From Wyeomyia smithii (taxonomy: Eukaryota > Arthropoda > Insecta > Diptera > Culicidae): 64,000 nucleotides of DNA. The notes beneath the pieces were generated by a model, which was not told the origin of the DNA, searched no databases, and worked only from the letters and a program-made list of their open reading frames with translations. Within the stretch, counting starts at the first letter, position 1. Each line of letters starts with the position of its first letter. Position numbers and translations under genes: made by a program. The DNA lies in the NCBI RefSeq assembly GCF_029784165.1, contig NC_073696.1:187526498-187590497 (forward strand). Reading direction: 5' to 3'. Of the stretch, positions 1 to 10,034 are shown piece after piece.

Positions 1-2006
1 GATACGCACTCGCAACTCTCAGGCACATGAGCCTGTAGGTACTTTCCAGTTTACCACGGTAACTGTTAGTACCTCGCGCTCTGGACCACACTGGCCCACC
101 ATACCTAAGTATGGACGAAACCACGCTGGCAAGAAGTCTTCGCTTGCTGCCATAAACCGCTGAGCTATTGGACATCATACGAGATAGTGCTGCAATAGCC
201 GATGAGGCCCTCTTACAGGCATAGTCGACGTGACTCCCGAACGTGAGCTTGTCGTCCACCATAACCCCCAAGAGCTTCAGGGATCGCTTCGAGGTGATGG
301 TGCAGTCTCCGACTCTGACCACCGCCTGTTGCCCCGATTTACGGTTGTTCACAACCGTGACCTCCGTCTTATGATGCGCGAGCTCCAGTTTCCTGGAGCG
401 CATCCAGTCCTCGACCTTGCGTATACAGTGCGCGGCCGTCAACTCGACCTCCTCGATAGACTCGCCGTAAACCTCCAGCGTTATGTCGTCTGCAAAGCCG
501 ACGATCACAACCCCTACAGGGAACTTGAGTTTCAACACTCCGTCATACATGACATTCCACAACACCGGGCCCAGGATAGAACCTTGCGGAACTCCTGCGG
601 TAATTGGGACGCACTTCTGACCCTCCTCCGTGTCGTAAACAAGTACTCGATTCTGGAAATAATTTTCCAGAATCTTGTACAGCGACACCGGTACATGGAT
701 GCTCCTGAGCGCGAGCGCTATGGAGTCCCAACTGGCACCATTGAACGCATTCTTCACGTCGAGCGTGACGATTGCGCAGTAGCGTATTCCCCTTCTCTTG
801 CGCTGGATTGCTACCTCCGCCGTCTTGATGACGGAAGAGATTGCGTCCAGCGTGGACCTGCCCTACCGGAAGCCGGAAGCCCGCGGTGTCCAGCAGGCAG
901 ATAGGCCTATATGCCGATGGGTCCCCTGGCGGTTTCCCAGCCTTCGGCAATAAGACCAGTCTCTGCCGCTTCCACCTGTCCGGAAAGAGACAGTCATCCA
1001 GGCACCGCTGCATGACTGCCCTGAACAGCCAGGGGGCCGTTTTTATCGCCAGCCTGATCGCCAGGTTAGGGATACCATCCGGTCCCGGTGCCTTGCTCAC
1101 CTTTAGGGATTTGGCGATCACAATGAGTTCCTCATTCGTAACCCTTGCCTCCTCCCCTGCCTCGACACGGCTGTCGTCGCTCACGGATTGGATGCTCGGC
1201 AGGTTGGCCGACCATCTCTGGTCTATGTCTGAGATACTGGAACGTCGGACGTGAGACTCGACTGCCGGAGGCCAAGGACTTGGCTCGTGGCGTGGAAAGA
1301 GTCCCTCGATGATACGCTCCAGCATCGCTGGTGATCGCTCTGCAGGCGCCAGCGCGCCTTTAGTCTTGGCCATTACGATCCTGTAGGCGTCACCCCACGG
1401 ATTTGTATTGGCACTCGCACATAGCCTATCGAAGCAGGCCCTCTTGCTGGCCTTTATCGCACTCTTTAGCATCGATCTTGCCGAACTGAATGCTGCGCGG
1501 CGCTCTGTCCTCTCTTTTTCGTTTCGCGCACGCTGCATCCTCCGTCTTGCACGGAGGCACGCACTGCGAAAGTCGGCTATCGCGTCCGTCCACCAGTAAA
1601 CCGGTGGCTTTCCATTCCTAGGTTGGCGAGTCCTAGGCATGGTGGCGTCGCACGCCCGCGATAGCATAGCAACTAGTTGGTCAGCAGTCGGGCGGAGCCA
1701 ACTGCCCCCCTCGCGCTCCCTTCTCATTGCCTCTTCGAATACCTCGGCATCAAAGTGCGATGTCTTCCACCCGCGAACGGTCGGAGTGTTGGCTCTACCC
1801 GTCGCTTGCCGCCTCTCGTTGTTGTCTACACTATAACAGACCGCCTGGTGGTCGCTATTAGTGTAGCCATCGTCTACCCTCCAGTTCTTGATCAGTCCTG
1901 GGCTGGAGAACGTCACGTCGATGATCGACTCCGCACCATTTGTGATAATGATGTGGGCAGTCCCGATCGACAGGTCAGCAGCGGTCTTCCGTATCAAGCG
2001 GTTCAT
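1..2006 (-). pseudogene. R1-type ORF2 remnant (endonuclease tail plus reverse transcriptase)
   Basis: Reading on the minus strand from 2,006, the first frame holds the endonuclease end (ESIIDVTFSSPGL, then the SDH motif as NSDHQAV) and the fingers of the reverse transcriptase (KAPGPDGIPN, YRPICLLDTAG). Near 890 the frame changes, and about 35 residues between the YRPICLL block and the GRSTLDAI block are missing. The second frame then continues open to base 1 with TLDVKNAFN (box A), GVPQGSILGP (box B) and GFADDI with the catalytic aspartates (box C). The thumb follows, with SILRYGGPVW. The protein cannot be made as one chain because of the deletion and frameshift. Any RNase H or zinc knuckle would lie off the left edge. 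Confidence 0.85.
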
Positions 2007-2100
2007 TTTTCGACGAATCCGCGGATTTCAAGACGCCGAGCCGCTCACCTCTCGCAAACAATTTGACTACTACGTCACGGTGCTCCTTCAACGTGCATGG
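1..2100 (-). mobile_element. R1-clade non-LTR retrotransposon, decayed and truncated by the window edge
   Basis: A minus-strand non-LTR element covers the left end of the window and runs off it at base 1. It keeps the tail of the endonuclease domain and most of the reverse transcriptase. The palm motif TLDVKNAFN near 800 is the R1-type form of box A. The 5' side stops near 2,100, where similarity to endonuclease fades, so the front of the element is missing or too decayed to read. No target-site duplication can be seen because the 3' end lies outside the window. The R1 clade is my reading of the motifs; the related LOA clade is the main alternative. Confidence 0.85.
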
Positions 2101-2344
2101 TAAACAAACAACAAATGACAAAAAGTCGACACCGTGCGCGTCGCTAAAGCTGACACCAATACCAATACACAGAATGCACATGGTGCGCACCTACACAACG
2201 ATGAAGAGTTGAATTCAAACTTATTGAAGACCCTATGTGAATAATTGGTTTTCAACTTTTCACTAAGTCACTATTGTAAGGATATGCCGATTATTATACC
2301 ACCAGTTTGGGGCAAACCTCACCTTTTGGTCAAAATATTGGTTA

Positions 2345-2762
2345 GATTATAGCATGGGGAGTTGCGTAGCCACAAAGTTACAATGTCCGCTTTGTTAAGC
2401 GGATGGTCGTGTGTTCGAATCTTAGTAGAATCAGGCCACTAGGTATACCCCACCACTTACCCTTCGTTTGCGCAGAATTCTGTAATACCTTTGTGTTTCT
2501 TCCCCTTAACAAAAATAAGTCACTCTTATCAATAAAACTAGCCAGAAGGACGAAAGACGAAACTTCTCCAGGGAATTATAATTTGCGATATTTGGCAGGA
2601 GGGAGAAGGCTCGTGTAGTAGAGTTGATTGTGTGTAAAAGAAAGGGTAAAATCACATTACACACAAGCACGATTAAAACAATAATAATAAGCATTCCACC
2701 TCTCAATAGCGGTCTTGCTAATAATAGGTCAACGATACTGGTCGCGGTAAGGAAGTCCATAC
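2345..2762 (+). mobile_element. tRNA-derived SINE-like copy A
   Basis: The first 95 bases look tRNA-derived: GTGTTCGAATC near 2,411 resembles a Pol III B box, preceded by a plausible A-box stretch. From about 2,496 to 2,762 the sequence matches a second copy at 38,659-38,943, sharing AACTTCTCCAGGGAATTATA and ending in GGTCGCGGTAAGGAAGTCCA (the last 20 shared bases, CAGTGAGG in place of CGGTAAGG in the other copy). The second copy lacks the tRNA-like head, as expected of 5'-truncated retrocopies. No target-site duplication was found around this copy. It could also be the 3' part of a LINE. Confidence 0.55.
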
Positions 2763-2769
2763 ACTTTCC

Positions 2770-3830
2770 AAAACATGCTACTCTTCTTAAGAAAGACGTA
2801 GTCCTACGTCAAAACTTAACAAGTGCAACCAACTCATTAAGTTTGCAATAGGCAGAACTTCAAATTTGAAAACATGCAATCCATGATTTTAAATTTAAAA
2901 TAGGCGAAACTCAAACATGACAAATAGAATTTAACTTTTTATAAATGCTCACATATAAATTTCAATGTTAAGAACACTCCTCCCATTATTACGTGGAAAA
3001 CGCGGCAAGAGAATCAACAGGAACATCAATATCAATATGTGAATCTTTCGTTCCACAGCCTGGAATTTTTTTTCCAGTTCCAGTAATGTTTTAAAGACAA
3101 CCAAATCAATGCTTTGTTTGGTGATTTCCTGTACTTATTTGTCGTCGACTCGCCACCATGTAATGCAAAATTTTTCCGCCACCATCCCGGTATAATAACT
3201 AAGGGAGATTAACTATCAGGATAAAATAAAATGGCCATTGTTGCGGTACTGAAAATCTAAAGCACAGGGAGAGAAAGATAAAATTAAAAGCTATTACCCG
3301 AGGATGACTACAAGTGGTTGTTACTGGCGCGATTACTCCGTAATATGAACGTTCGGAAACGATATTGCAGCTCAAAAAGTTAAAATATCTATGTACCCAG
3401 GGATATGAAATGACTTTAATGACGGCTATAGCCATAGGGCTATTGAAAGAATGGTGGATTTACAAATTTGGGCTGTGTTGTTTTAGCAAAACCATTCAAA
3501 AACGGAGTACAATGAAATTTACCTACTAATAATGATTTAAAATTCTACCAGTACAAAAGATACGCCCACAAACATGACGGTTATTCAATCACAGAACTAT
3601 AACAAAGTGTTGCAGGATTCCGAAATTACTTCATTACACTGCGAAATATGTATGATGTTATTAGCGCGAAATTTCAGTTATTTGCAGAACAGAGTTAGAC
3701 AGATCACTACCAGAGATGTATGAAATTCCAGCAGAGAACCATCGCTAGAGGAGCACGGAATTTAATTGCAAACAATCATTAAGCTTACCTGCATCGGATG
3801 GTGAACAGTTTAATTTTATTTGCTCAATTA
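2770..3830. other. Unassigned AT-rich DNA
   Basis: I see no coding pattern, no element ends and no repeat shared with the rest of the window in this stretch. Confidence 0.5.
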
Positions 3831-3850
3831 TATCACGTCTCAATGTTTAA

Positions 3851-4377
3851 CCACCGTTCGAAAATGCACTGTTTCGCCAATGGAACTTCGAACGTGCAGT
3901 TTCCATGGATGACAAAGATTCAAACAGCAACTTTTCATTGTGTGAATCTATTTTAGGTTGCAGTTGCTCCGCAAACGACTCAACCTGTTTGCAGCCATCC
4001 TTTATCAGTGCTAGACCACTGGATGCATATGAAGATGGAAGAGAACCAGTGATGCTGCACCAGTTGACATCGCATCACAGGCTGTCTTCGGTTATCTAAC
4101 AAGAGCTACTTGGAAGCCATGCAACATTTAAGACAAGAGAGTTAATCCCTCCACTCTTACTCAACCTCGTGCCACAACCACAAATAAAAGCTTTCGTCAC
4201 CATGTCAAACTTCATTCCATACTGTACGTCCTTTGCATATAGAGAGTAACTGTACCCTATGAATGAACCGTCCTGTCCCCAAATGTTGGACAACACTGAT
4301 TCTACATAATGGATATCATCTCTCAAATCAATTTTGTTACAGCCTATTGGGTAGATCTTTCTGAGAATGACATCCAA
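3851..4377 (-). pseudogene. Unrecognised protein-like remnant
   Basis: On the minus strand a 93-codon open frame (4,377-4,096) has mixed, protein-like composition with several cysteines and aromatic residues. A second open stretch of about 70 codons follows just past its stop (about 4,090-3,870), rich in serine and charged residues. The two could be pieces of one decayed gene separated by a stop and a frame change. I do not recognise the family. It could be a host exon, a transposon scrap or an endogenised viral fragment; the evidence does not separate these. Confidence 0.2.
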
Positions 4378-4971
4378 AGCCGATATTTAGTGTCAACAAA
4401 CACTGGCAGAATAGTTGAGCGTGAACGTGCTGCATACGAAAGGGAAACTAACTAAGCGGCTAATAGCGATTGCAGGATACAAGAGGCAGCCTTCCGTTTC
4501 GTCTTTCACTTAGTCCTAGGACCAGCAAACCTCTACCGTTGCACGTTGATGATGTTGGCTGAACGATGCTGCTAATGCGATTTAATATACATATTTTCAC
4601 CACTTGTCATGCAAGAATGACAAATGATTCCCTACGGAGTAAAAGCTGGTGTTAATATATCCTCTTCTTCTGGATCAAGCCAAGAGCTGCTTCGGAGCGT
4701 TTGCCATTGATTTAACCATTTAGAGGGAGCTAATGCGAATGGGATATACAACTGAAATACATTCTGGAACAGGGTTGGGTTTATCACAACGATCGTTGCA
4801 TAAAAGTATAGTAGAGATAATATCACTCATATTATCTCTGATTTTGAACATTTATAAACAAGACCTCAGATGTAATTATATATAAGTTTCGGCTTGATTC
4901 CGGTTAATTTTTTCATCCACATACTTAGGTTGGGATCGGATCAAATACGAGTTGTAAAAAATAATAAAGTA

Positions 4972-5075
4972 GGGTATCAAACGTCTTCGTCAGTGGTTTT
5001 CTTCGGCAATTTTTCTGCAGCAATCTTATGCAAAAGGGGGCCAAAGAAAACCACTGACGAAGACGTTCCATACCC
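4972..5075. mobile_element. 104-bp hairpin micro-transposon (copy 1), TA duplication
   Basis: The whole element is one imperfect hairpin. The left arm begins GGGTATCAAACGTCTTCGTC and the right arm, read in reverse complement, begins GGGTATGGAACGTCTTCGTC; the arms pair over about 36 bases. The loop side contains TTTTTCTGCAGCAATCTTA. It is flanked by TA on both sides (4,970-4,971 and 5,076-5,077). A shorter relative with the same ends and the same TTTTCTGCAGCAATCTTA centre lies at 56,564-56,629. TA duplications fit Tc1/mariner-type mobilisation, which is inference. Confidence 0.7.
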
Positions 5076-5079
5076 TATA

Positions 5080-5626
5080 TCAAGTAAAAAAGAGAAAAAG
5101 AATCTTGACCATCTCTATTGAATATTTAATTGGCACAACTTACTTTGCTTCGTCATAGTAACATATTTATGTGTCAAAACTCAACTCCTTACTGAGCTAC
5201 GGTTTGTAATTTACGGGCTCTGTTATTGAGTAATTGGGCCGACAGTGCAGAGTAGCCATATTATAAACATCGCACATGCTTTAGTAGCATAAATAAGTAA
5301 AGGAGGGAATGGTTTGTTAGTGATAAGAAAATATTAGCCTAGAACATTGAAAAGAAGATCGTTAGCACTAGTGCTGATAAAATGAAAGCACCTAATTCTT
5401 CAAATTACCGCCCTTTCAAACTGTGATGAAATATTTCACGCGCATCGTTCACGACTCTGCAATAAAATTTGTTGAAAATCCAATCAAACGGTCTTCATCG
5501 TTCCTTTGGAAGAGCGTAAATGAAAATCGGACAGCAAGCTTTATTAAAATGAAACGCCAAAGTTAATTCCAGAGTCATCACTAGTCTTGTAATGGCACTG
5601 TTAATCACAAACCAAGTTCAGAGAAC
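5080..5626. other. Unassigned AT-rich DNA
   Basis: No open frame of interest, no element ends and no repeat partner were seen between the hairpin element and the next transposon. Confidence 0.5.
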
Positions 5627-5630
5627 TACA

Positions 5631-6660
5631 CTGCCGGTAACCGCAAGTCAGTCCCATCTGTAATATTGTCAATTTTGAGTTAGCATCGTATTTTGGCCTA
5701 GCTTTGAGTATATTTTCAGATGTACCGATAAAAAATAGTGGTTTGTTCAACAAAAGTGGAAATCAATACCAGGTCGAACTGTCACATTAGGCAAAGTAAC
5801 CGCAAGTCAGTCCCAGAAGAAAAATAACTTAAAGTCAGTCTCGATTTACAAAAAAAAACATGCATAATACAACAGTAAAATGAACGGGGAGTAAAAAAGA
5901 GTTCGATACGACCGTTTAGATGAAAATAAGTTATCTAGTAATATTTATCAATTATTGGGATTATTTTTTAGTTTGAATTGGTGATGAATTTATGTGGAGC
6001 AATTTTCTGCTAATACGAATTCAAGTCAATTTTTTTTCTTGGTTCGCTTCTTCGTACATCTATCCGCAAAATCTTGAGTATCGAAATAACTTCCATCAGA
6101 ATCCAGGGAATCGGTCCAAGAAATCTCCAAAGGTGATGCTCGAACCTCAAATGGATTTGGATCATCTTGACATTTGTTGTCGGATGAACCAACTGCAGTC
6201 CCGGCTTCAGTTTCTTTATCCGAGTCCTCACCGGATAAGCTTTCATCGGTTCCGTACATCATGAGATTTTCCAACGTCGACATTTTTTTAAAGGTTCTCA
6301 TGGACACACACTTCCTAACAGCGAAGGATTGACAGTTTTCCACGGCAACAAATAACAACACGTCAACACGCACTATAGTTTCAACATGGCAATGTGACTG
6401 ACTTGTGGTTACTTTTCTCTTCGGTGTAGAATATAACGGCAAGTCAGTTACACTCAAGGTTTTTATCATAAAATCAATTATATCAATGGTTTTTACAACG
6501 TAATTAGTGCAGGCTAGTATGCAAACTATTTTCTAGCATGAATATTGTCAAAATAATTCATCTTAAATAAATGATAACTGAGCGTGAATGAAATATTTTT
6601 CGAAGCTGTTTTCTCGTTTTAACATTTTTACAGATGGGACTGACTTGCGGTTACCGGCAG
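5631..6660. mobile_element. 1,030-bp inverted-repeat DNA transposon with TACA duplication
   Basis: Terminal inverted repeats of about 33 bp (5,631-5,663 and 6,628-6,660) begin CTGCCGGTAACCGCAAGTCA and are identical over their readable length. They are flanked by exact 4-bp direct repeats TACA at 5,627-5,630 and 6,661-6,664. Shorter versions of the end motif recur inside, such as GTAACCGCAAGTCAGTCCCA near 5,800 and its inverted forms near 6,395 and 6,440, giving a subterminal-repeat layout. A 4-bp duplication is used by Sola-type and some other superfamilies, but I cannot assign this one. It is probably non-autonomous or internally deleted. Confidence 0.8.
6026..6469 (-). CDS. 147-codon open frame inside the TACA transposon, function unknown
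   Basis: This minus-strand frame lies wholly inside the inverted-repeat element. The N-terminal half has several cysteines and hydrophobic residues. The C-terminal half is very acidic and serine-rich (ESLSGEDSDKETEAG near residue 78) and ends in a lysine/arginine-rich tail (TKKRTKKKN). It starts inside one of the internal repeat motifs. It is too short for a complete transposase and shows no DDE pattern. It could be the N-terminal remnant of the element's own protein, or an accidental open frame. Confidence 0.3.
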   Translation of the reverse strand: MIKTLSVTDLPLYSTPKRKVTTSQSHCHVETIVRVDVLLFVAVENCQSFAVRKCVSMRTFKKMSTLENLMMYGTDESLSGEDSDKETEAGTAVGSSDNKCQDDPNPFEVRASPLEISWTDSLDSDGSYFDTQDFADRCTKKRTKKKN

Positions 6661-6664
6661 TACA

Positions 6665-6914
6665 GCTCACGCTAAAAAACTCAGAGTAATATATTTTCAG
6701 AAAATTACAAACGATGAAAATCAAACGGCCATGTATTTACCGCGACTGACGGATGACCTTACATGTTTCTACGAATAATGAACAAACGAAGGAAGAGAGA
6801 ATAAACATTGCAAGATAGTGAAATATTTCCTTGTCATGGTAATATTTTATTTCCTTGTCATGGTAATATTTCACGCTTATGCACTAACGTTTATGGTGGC
6901 TATTTTATTTTTCA
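6665..6914. other. Spacer with a small direct and inverted repeat
   Basis: A 22-base unit containing TTTCCTTGTCATGGTAATAT occurs twice in tandem at about 6,826-6,871. The pair is bracketed by GTGAAATATT and its inverted form AATATTTCAC. Nothing else was seen. Confidence 0.5.
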
Positions 6915-6929
6915 TGCTTACTCACTTAC

Positions 6930-9510
6930 TTTCCTGGTGAAACATCCATCAGAATTTCACCTGCGTCACAACGTTACGCCAACGCACTCGGTCCATGCAG
7001 CTTGTCTCCAGTTTCCTGAGCGTCGTACATTTCCGAGATCTTGGTCCAGCCACCTAGCTGCATTGAGTGCCTCTAAGTCTTGTTGCTGTCCGGCATTCTT
7101 ATAAAATGTCTCGCCCATTGTACCCTTCCAGCTTTAATGATTTTCTGGATACTAAGCTCGCCGTAGAGTTGCGCCAGCTGGTGGTTCATTCTTCGCCTTC
7201 ATGCGCCATTCACACATACTCCGTCGAAGATGGTTCTAAGCACACGTCGTTCGAAAACGGCTAGTGCTTGCAAGTCCTCCTCGAGCATTGTCAATGTCCC
7301 GTGCCCGTAGAGTACTACCGGTCTTATGAGCGGCGGCTTGTACATGGTGCACTTGGTACGAGGGCGAAGTTTTCCAGACATTAACGTGAAAGGCACGACT
7401 TCCAGCTACAATACGTCTGCGGATTTCTCTGCTGCAGTTGTTGTCTGACGTTACCAATGATCCGAGGCCTACAAATTCGTCAACCACCTCGATTTCAACT
7501 CCGTTAATCACTACGCTACTATGCTCATATACGAGCCTCACCAGGCCCGGCTCCCTGCTGGCAGATACTTGGTCTTCGACGTTCAACCTTTTCTGCTTCA
7601 CTTTTCAGCTTGATGTACTGTTCAACAACCGCCTGGAAAACCCACGTCTTCAGCGAAACAGGTGAACTGGCCGAATTTATTGAAGATCGTGCCCTGCATG
7701 TTAAAGGCCGTACGTTCCATAACACCTTCAAGCGCAATGTTAATCAGGAGGCAGAAAAGACCGTCTCCTTGTCGAAGTCCCTTGCGTGTTTTAAACGGGC
7801 TTGATATCAGCACTGTATATCATTAATTGTGCCCTTGATCAGTCTTGTTAGTTTCGCAGAGAAGCCATTTTCGTCCATAACTTGCCATAGCTCTACACGG
7901 TCGAAAGTGCCGTAAGTGGCCATAAAATCGATGAATAGGTGGTGCGTTGGGACTTGGTATTCACGACACTTTTAGAGACTCTGTCGCAGCGTAAATATTT
8001 GGTCCGTTGTCGATCGCCCATCTACAAAACCAGCTTGATAACTCCCCACAAACTTTCGTGCTAGCGGCGAGGGACGACGAAAGATTATCTGGGAGAACAC
8101 TTTGTAGGCTGCGTTGAGAATCATTCTCACATTCCAACTTGTCGCCCTTCTTGTGTATTGGGCATATTTTTTCCTCTTTCCACTCCTCCGGTAGCTGCTC
8201 TATATCCCAGATCCTGGCTGTCAGCTGATGCAGACAGGAAGCCATCTTAACCACCTTGATAAGCTCCGCTGCGATGCCATCTTTTCGTACTGATTAGTTG
8301 TTCTTGGGCTGCTCAATAGCATCCTTAACTTCACTTATCGTGGAGACCGGTATGTCTTCCTCATCGGCTGTGCTGACGAAGTTGTCTATCCTATCGTTTT
8401 GGTTCTTTGCCTCTGCACCATTCAGGTGTTCATTGTAGCGCTGCTTCCACCTGTCGATCATCTCACGTTCATCCGTCAAGATTGCTGCATCTTTATCCCG
8501 ACACATTTTAGTTCGCGACACAAAGCCTGTGCAGGATGCGTTTAGTCTCTTGTGATATCTACGTGTTTCTTCAGAACGATACAGCTGCTCTATTTCCTCA
8601 CACTCCAGCTCTTTCAGGCGGCGCTTTTCGTTCCGGAAAAGATGGGTCTGCTGTCTTCGTTTCTGTTTGTATCAACTCACGTTACAACGAGTCCTTTGCT
8701 ACAGCATCAATGCCCGCGCTGCATTCTTCTCGTCTAGAATCGTTTGACACTTCTCGTCGAACCAGCCGTTACGTTGATTCCTCTCGACGAATTCAATAGC
8801 ACTTTCCGCTGCAATATTAATGTTTGCTTACGCAGTATTCCAGTAGCCCTCCAGAGGGGCTTCGATATGCTCTGCCTCATCCAACGACGCTGCCTTAAAA
8901 AAAATGGCTTGTCCACGTACTCAGTAGCGACTTCGGGGAGTTTAAGTCGCTCCAGATCATACCGCGGGAGACGGTAGTGGATGTTGTTGAAAACCAAAAG
9001 TCTTTAGCGCATGTTGACGGTCAGGAGATATTGTTCAGAATCGACGTTTTCGCCACGATAGGTTCGGATGTCGATAATATTCGAGAAGTGCCTTCCGTCA
9101 ATCAACACGAGATCGATTTGTGTTTTAGGCTATTATGGTGAGGTACTACGTATGACCATGTTCTTGAAAGCGGCGAGGTCAATGAGTCGAAGGCCGTTTT
9201 TGTTCGTGAGCCGGGGTGCGAATTTCCCTCTTGGCCAAACTAAGCGCTTAGATCTCCGATAACGATTTTGCATCATGTTTTGGGCAGCTATTATATGCAT
9301 TCTCAAGCTGCGAGTAAAAAGTTTCCTTATCGGCTGTGCACATTAATGATGCTAACTCAAGAGAAAAAACGACCTCTGATTCTCAACTTGCACATTCTGT
9401 GGTCGATTAGCCACCATCCGATCACGCGCTTCTGCATTTTGCCCATCACAATGAAAGCTGTGCCCAGCTCGTGTGTGTTGCTTGCAGCTTCGGTAGATGG
9501 TGTAACCATC
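6930..9510 (-). pseudogene. RTE copy A endonuclease/reverse transcriptase remnant
   Basis: Several frames must be combined to follow the protein. The endonuclease (about 9,500-9,010) keeps DLVLIDGRHFSNI, but the usual SDH motif reads SEQ, so catalysis is lost. Downstream are the linker (DRWKQRYNEHLNG, about 8,440), fingers (LPEEWKEEKICPIHKKGDK, about 8,190), palm with FIDF near 7,935, KTRKGLRQGDGLFCLLINIA near 7,790, and the thumb with VVDEFVGLGSLVTSDNNCSR near 7,470. The FADD region reads FAED near 7,645. Stops and frameshifts are frequent throughout, so this copy is old and inactive. Confidence 0.85.
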
Positions 9511-9754
9511 TCAGTACGTCATGCTTGGTTTCCATCTTTTGCTCTTTGAATGCTCATCAGGCTATATTTTGTCAAGGCGGCCGAACAAGTCATATATGAA
9601 TCACTTGTAGAGACACTCTATCTTTACAATTTGTTTGAACATTAGCCAAAAAGGGCAGCGCTTCCGATTTAACGAGCTTGGCCTGACTTTTACGTTGTAT
9701 TTATGGCAATTTCAACAATACAATGTTTGGACAAATTGTAGAGAAAGAGGGGTC

Positions 9755-9866
9755 TCCTACGAAAGGCGGAATCCCGAAAGGCAGAATCACGAAAAGCAGA
9801 ACTAAGAAAGGCAGAATATTTCATAAGGCAGAATCACAAAGAGCACGAATGGCAGAACCACAAAAT
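9755..9866 (+). repeat. GAAAGGCAGAATCAC-type short tandem array, left arm
   Basis: Six to eight imperfect copies of a roughly 14-base unit (GAAAGGCAGAATCAC and close variants) occur in a row. The inverted counterpart is at 12,484-12,640. Confidence 0.75.
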
Positions 9867-10034
9867 GGCAGATTCGATTTGGGTTATGAACTTTACTAAC
9901 CTTGTGTCATCTATTTTCCCTTTAATAACACACACTCGCGACCTTTGGCCGACTCAATTGTCCAAGTGTATGTTGTTCTTACTCGCTACCGCTCGGTCCG
10001 ACTTGGCTAAGGGAAAGAAAACCTATTTGAATCC

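Noticed and set aside
230..904. 224-codon plus-strand frame
   Set aside because: It is antisense to the R1-type reverse transcriptase.
4972..5075. Hairpin as a microRNA precursor
   Set aside because: The stem is near-perfect over its whole length, flanked by TA on both sides, and has a relative with a different stem, which fits a transposable element better.
9268..9549. 93-codon plus-strand frame
   Set aside because: It is antisense to the RTE copy A endonuclease and crosses the foldback edge.
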